15,590 nucleotides of DNA from CAYZYO01 sp964482585 (GTDB taxonomy: Bacteria > Bacillota > Syntrophomonadia > Syntrophomonadales > Syntrophomonadaceae), in assembly GCA_964482585.1 (NCBI GenBank), contig CAYZYO010000055.1:1-15590 (forward strand). The letters are read 5' to 3'. Within the stretch, counting starts at the first letter, position 1, and every line of letters begins with the position of its first letter. Position numbers and translations under genes: made by a program. Below the pieces are notes generated by a model that made no database searches, was not told the DNA's origin, and saw only the letters and a list, made by a program, of their open reading frames with translations. Below are positions 13,163 to 15,590 of this stretch, piece after piece.

Positions 13163-14392
13163 ATGATTATTGGAAGAAAAGAGGCGCAATTCTTGAATTG
13201 GTTTAGACGTTACAAAAAGCATATGGGCATCTACCTCGTGGTTTTTTTTCTAACCTTTTTTTGCGGTATCCTGCTGGGTAATTACATGAATTTCGAAAAA
13301 ATTCAACAATTGATTGGCGAAAAAACTGACCCACAAGAAAATATGAACATATTAATTATGGGAGTTGATGCCAGGTCAGCAGAAGAAAAGTCTCGTAGTG
13401 ATACTATAATCCTAACCAGTATAAATGTGGAAAAAAAAGAAAATGCTATGGTGTGGATTCCCCGAGACACCCGGATAGAGCTAAATAACCACTATGATAG
13501 GATAAACAGTGTAAATTATACCAAAGGGCCTGAAACAGCCTGTGATGTAGTCGGTAAATTATTGGATACCACGGTAGATTATTATGTGATAATAAATTTT
13601 TCCGGGTTTGCAGAGATAATTGATATCCTGGGTGGCGTAACTATAGATGTAGAATCAGATATGTATCATCCTGATCCAGATCCTAAGCTAAGCATAAATC
13701 TATCCAAAGGTCGGCAAAAGCTTAATGGAGAGGATGCGCTCAGATATGTCCGCTTTCGTGGTGGCCCAACAGCTGATATAGGCAGAACCGGCAGGCAGCA
13801 AAAATTTATTAAAGCACTTACAGAGGAACTATTAAAAAGTAATACCCTTTTTAAATTACCTCAATTAATACCTAAAATCGCTGAAAATATAAGTACCAAT
13901 ATTCCTGCTAGAGATATGCTGAATTTAGCTGGTTTAGCTAAGGAATTTACAACCGCTAGTATAATTACCCAGACCCTTCCCGGCTATTCATCTACAGACC
14001 CTAGAACCGGTGCTAGTTACTGGGTTGCTGATGAGGATATAGCTATTGGAATAATTAAAGACTTATTTGCGGGGAAAACATTTGATGTAGCTCAAGATCC
14101 ACCTGGTTGGGGAGATTACCAGCCTATTGTCCCCGTCCAGGCTGAGGTTCAGGAAGAACCGGATACAAGTGCAGAAGAGGATGAACATGCCGGTGGCCAA
14201 AATGAATCATCTATAGAGGACATAGTAGACCCGCTACCGGAAGGTGATGAACAACAACCAGAAGAAACAGGTGAAATTGAATCAGGGAATGAAGCAGAAG
14301 AAAACGAAGAACCAGGTGAGCAGGAAAGAAAAAATGAGGAACTGCCTGAGGTGCCAACCGGGATGGAAGAGGATTGGGAAGATTTACCGTAA
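13163..14392 (+). CDS. LytR-CpsA-Psr (LCP) family wall glycopolymer transferase with a long acidic tail
   Basis: The 409-residue product has a short basic cytoplasmic N-terminus, one membrane segment (~22-42), an extracellular LCP domain (~60-260) and a ~110-residue tail. LCP motifs are LIMGVDAR, RSDTIIL, WIPRDTRIEL, ALRYVRFRGG and DIGRTGRQQKFI, with the Arg/Asp residues that bind the pyrophosphate-lipid substrate. LCP enzymes attach teichoic-acid-like or capsular polymers to peptidoglycan. The tail after PPGWGDYQP is dominated by Glu, Asp, Gln, Pro and Asn, and looks disordered and strongly negative. The ATG at 13163 has no good Shine-Dalgarno, whereas a TTG at 13193 has AAGAGG 8 bases ahead and would keep the membrane segment, so the start may be ten codons later. 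It has no partner genes in the window. Confidence 0.9.
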   Translation: MIIGRKEAQFLNWFRRYKKHMGIYLVVFFLTFFCGILLGNYMNFEKIQQLIGEKTDPQENMNILIMGVDARSAEEKSRSDTIILTSINVEKKENAMVWIPRDTRIELNNHYDRINSVNYTKGPETACDVVGKLLDTTVDYYVIINFSGFAEIIDILGGVTIDVESDMYHPDPDPKLSINLSKGRQKLNGEDALRYVRFRGGPTADIGRTGRQQKFIKALTEELLKSNTLFKLPQLIPKIAENISTNIPARDMLNLAGLAKEFTTASIITQTLPGYSSTDPRTGASYWVADEDIAIGIIKDLFAGKTFDVAQDPPGWGDYQPIVPVQAEVQEEPDTSAEEDEHAGGQNESSIEDIVDPLPEGDEQQPEETGEIESGNEAEENEEPGEQERKNEELPEVPTGMEEDWEDLP

Positions 14393-14512
14393 AGGAGACT
14401 TCATTCTCCGACCAGTCGCAATTCAAGGGTGTCAGGGCGACTAAAGCCGCCTCTACGGTTCTATCCAGTTGCTGCGGTTTTACCAAAACGCCAGTATGTG
14501 ACCAACTTATCT
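14387..14512. repeat. REP-like structured repeat patch overlapping the end of the LCP gene
   Basis: CCGTA (14387-14391) pairs with TACGG (14454-14458). It encloses GGAGA (14394-14398)/TCTCC (14405-14409), AGTCGC (14414-14419)/GCGACT (14437-14442) and a GGCG..CGCC palindrome. A second hairpin follows, TTTT-acc-AAAA inside GCG/CGC and GTTG/CAAC. The LCP stop codon (14390-14392) lies inside the first stem. The block around GGGCGAC and CTCTACGG resembles, from memory, GTAGRGGCG-type intergenic repeats common in Firmicutes. The piece TACCGTAAAGGA also occurs in copy B. It may double as the LCP terminator, though no U-run follows. Confidence 0.4.
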
Positions 14513-14680
14513 AAATAAGGAGACTGCATTAAACGTTTATTATCGTACTAATCACATTTATTTAAAGTATAAAAAGCGATAAATCGGATTTTTATGGATT
14601 ATATGTATGTATTATTAACCATGTTCCGTATAATTAATGCTTATACCATAATAGGCTTGTATTTAATTGTATAAGCCCGT

Positions 14681-14710
14681 TTGACTGATTAAATCAAAGT
14701 AAACTACAAT
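14681..14710 (+). promoter_or_regulatory. Sigma-A promoter for the c-di-AMP riboswitch transcript
   Basis: TTGACT (14681-14686) and TACAAT (14705-14710) are separated by 18 bases and lie 12 bases upstream of the 5' side of the riboswitch. This is the best promoter in the window and would start the transcript near 14717. Between the LCP repeat patch and this promoter (14513-14680) I see only AT-rich DNA and a weak GGCTT/AAGCC hairpin (14653-14676). Confidence 0.7.
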
Positions 14711-14721
14711 TAATAGACAAA

Positions 14722-14887
14722 TGTAATCTATTATTGGTAGGTGCTGAGGTCTTTTAAGTAAGGCACGGGGGAACCAAATTACCGGGGCGAGTTTCTGGTA
14801 TCTATAGAATACTGGAATAGGGCTGACCCGAGTCCGAGTCCGACAGCTAACCCCGTAAGCAGAACGGGCTATCTAGTATAAATTACA
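14722..14887 (+). ncRNA. Cyclic di-AMP riboswitch (ydaO/yuaA motif)
   Basis: The conserved core of the ydaO motif is visible in order: GGTGCTGAGGTC, ACGGGGGAACCAA, GGGGCGAG, ATAGGGCTGACC, then the block CCGAGTCCGACAGCTAACC followed by CCGTAAGC. The outer stem can be closed by TGTAAT (14722-14727) with ATTACA (14882-14887). These RNAs bind c-di-AMP, usually turn expression off when it is abundant, and often control osmolyte and potassium transport and wall genes. That fits the downstream binding protein. Class assignment is from motif recognition; the exact boundaries are approximate. Confidence 0.92.
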
Positions 14888-14910
14888 ATTATATAGAATA
14901 CGAGTAAGTT

Positions 14911-15038
14911 CTATCAATTATACATATTTGATAGATACTTAAACTGAAACTGTAATAATTTTAGTTTACACACACTGTAATTAAAAACAAGATTACAGAG
15001 CCTTTCTTTAAACCTTGCAGTGCCTGCCGGCAAGGAGG
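14911..15038 (+). promoter_or_regulatory. Expression platform with alternative hairpins and a partly sequestered ribosome binding site
   Basis: Hairpins here are CTATCAA/TTGATAG (14911-14934), AAACT-AAA/TTT-AGTTT (14941-14967) with CTGTAAT in its loop, and CTGTAAT (14975-14981)/ATTACAG (14992-14998) followed by a T-rich run, a weak terminator. CCTTGC (15013-15018) pairs with GCAAGG (15030-15035), covering the front of the Shine-Dalgarno AAGGAGG (15032-15038). TGTAAT occurs three times and ATTACA twice between 14722 and 14998, so alternative pairings with the aptamer's outer stem are possible. Confidence 0.45.
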
Positions 15039-15045
15039 ATTTTAT

Positions 15046-15590
15046 ATGGGAAAACTAAGGAGATTTTTTGGAAAGTCGGGAATTAAAAGTGTGAGTTTAG
15101 TTCTTGTATTGTCATTTATGGTGGTTATAGCTGGATGCAGTGGGGATGCAGGTGATAAAGATACTGCTGAGAAACCGGTACTGGTTATGGCTGATGTTTC
15201 CTGGGACAGCATCAAGGTGCATAACCGAATCGCCGCTTTTATTATTGAGCACGGCTATGGTTACCCTGGTCCTGAGTATCAATTTTGTGAAACCCTGCCT
15301 GCATTACAGGGTTTATCACACGGGGATATTGATATCTACATGGAAGTTTGGACAGATAATATATTAGACGCCTGGGATAAAGTACTTGATGATGGTACTG
15401 TTAAGAATCTGGGGTCTAATTTCCCGGATGCTCCCCAGGGGTGGTATGTACCTACCTACATGATAGAGGGAGATTCAGAGCGGGGAATTGAACCCATGAC
15501 ACCGGATTTAAAATCAGTAAGTGATTTGCCCCAGTACTGGGAATTGTTTAAAGACCCTGAAGTACCTACTAAAGGACGGCTTCATAACAG
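15046..15590 (+). CDS. Glycine betaine/proline-type ABC transporter substrate-binding lipoprotein, 5' part
   Basis: The frame is open from ATG 15046 to the window end, giving 181 codons and two extra bases with no stop. AAGGAGG lies 7 bases upstream. A lipoprotein signal peptide is clear: basic start MGKLRRFFGK, hydrophobic stretch, lipobox IAGC with Cys31. The mature part (VLVMADVSWDSIKVHNRIAAF, then HGYGYPG, TLPALQGLSHGDIDIYMEVWTDN, and PDAPQGWYVPTYM) fits the OpuAC family that binds quaternary amines such as glycine betaine or related osmolytes outside the membrane. Permease and ATPase genes would be expected just beyond the window. Control by the c-di-AMP riboswitch upstream links it to osmotic balance. 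The ligand is inferred from family only. Confidence 0.9.
   Translation, partial: MGKLRRFFGKSGIKSVSLVLVLSFMVVIAGCSGDAGDKDTAEKPVLVMADVSWDSIKVHNRIAAFIIEHGYGYPGPEYQFCETLPALQGLSHGDIDIYMEVWTDNILDAWDKVLDDGTVKNLGSNFPDAPQGWYVPTYMIEGDSERGIEPMTPDLKSVSDLPQYWELFKDPEVPTKGRLHN

Noticed and set aside
14211..14486. Frames on both strands over the LCP tail and repeat patch
   Set aside because: They are shadows of the acidic, repetitive LCP coding sequence and have no ribosome binding site or family motif.
14387..14500. Possible c-di-GMP-I (GEMM) riboswitch, because of CTAAAGCC and CTCTACGG
   Set aside because: The required 5' core (GCACAGGGCAAACC-like) is missing and no gene follows within 500 bases; a repeat-like structure explains it better.
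1..15590. CRISPR arrays, toxin-antitoxin pairs, phage or complete IS elements
   Set aside because: No regularly spaced repeats, transposase, integrase or toxin-like gene was seen on either strand.

Overview
The window looks like chromosomal DNA of an anaerobic, AT-rich Firmicute (class Clostridia). The support is strong Shine-Dalgarno sites, frequent TTG/GTG starts, a pyruvate formate-lyase system, a ydaO-type c-di-AMP riboswitch, a LytR-CpsA-Psr protein and a lipobox-type solute-binding protein. A Syntrophomonadaceae-like host is a guess from the gene mix and was not tested. There is no phage, CRISPR array or complete insertion sequence.

Left part (1-3590). The window opens with the last 42 codons of pdxS on the + strand. 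A membrane-anchored PAS-GGDEF-HD-GYP cyclic-di-GMP protein follows on the - strand. Next is a roughly 680-base stretch with no long gene; it holds a 21-codon ORF with a good ribosome binding site and several strong hairpins. After it come tRNA-Ala(CGC) and a PaaI/YdiI-like hotdog thioesterase, both on the - strand; the thioesterase promoter carries an operator-like palindrome.

Middle (3590-8190). A DUF169 protein (+) ends 2 bases from the end of pflA (-). Pyruvate formate-lyase pflB lies upstream of pflA on the - strand. The pflB-pflA gap is filled by a repeat element that recurs elsewhere in the window.

Right part (8190-15590, all +). An ABC-F ATPase sits behind a long leader with a terminator-like attenuator and two overlapping short ORFs. 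A thiolase-fold protein lacking the usual catalytic Cys/His motifs is paired with a DUF35 zinc-ribbon/OB protein, and hflX follows with a good terminator. Then come a repeat element, a LytR-CpsA-Psr protein with a long acidic tail, a REP-like repeat patch, and a sigma-A promoter with a c-di-AMP riboswitch. The riboswitch leads into a glycine-betaine-type binding lipoprotein cut by the window end.

The most unusual signal is a family of short non-coding elements (about 113, 220 and 160 bp). They share ends related to GATTTTGCATAATT / AATTATGCAAAATC and have mosaic interiors. They sit in front of the DUF169 gene, inside the pfl operon and after hflX. They look like non-autonomous, MITE-like repeats; no transposase is present here.
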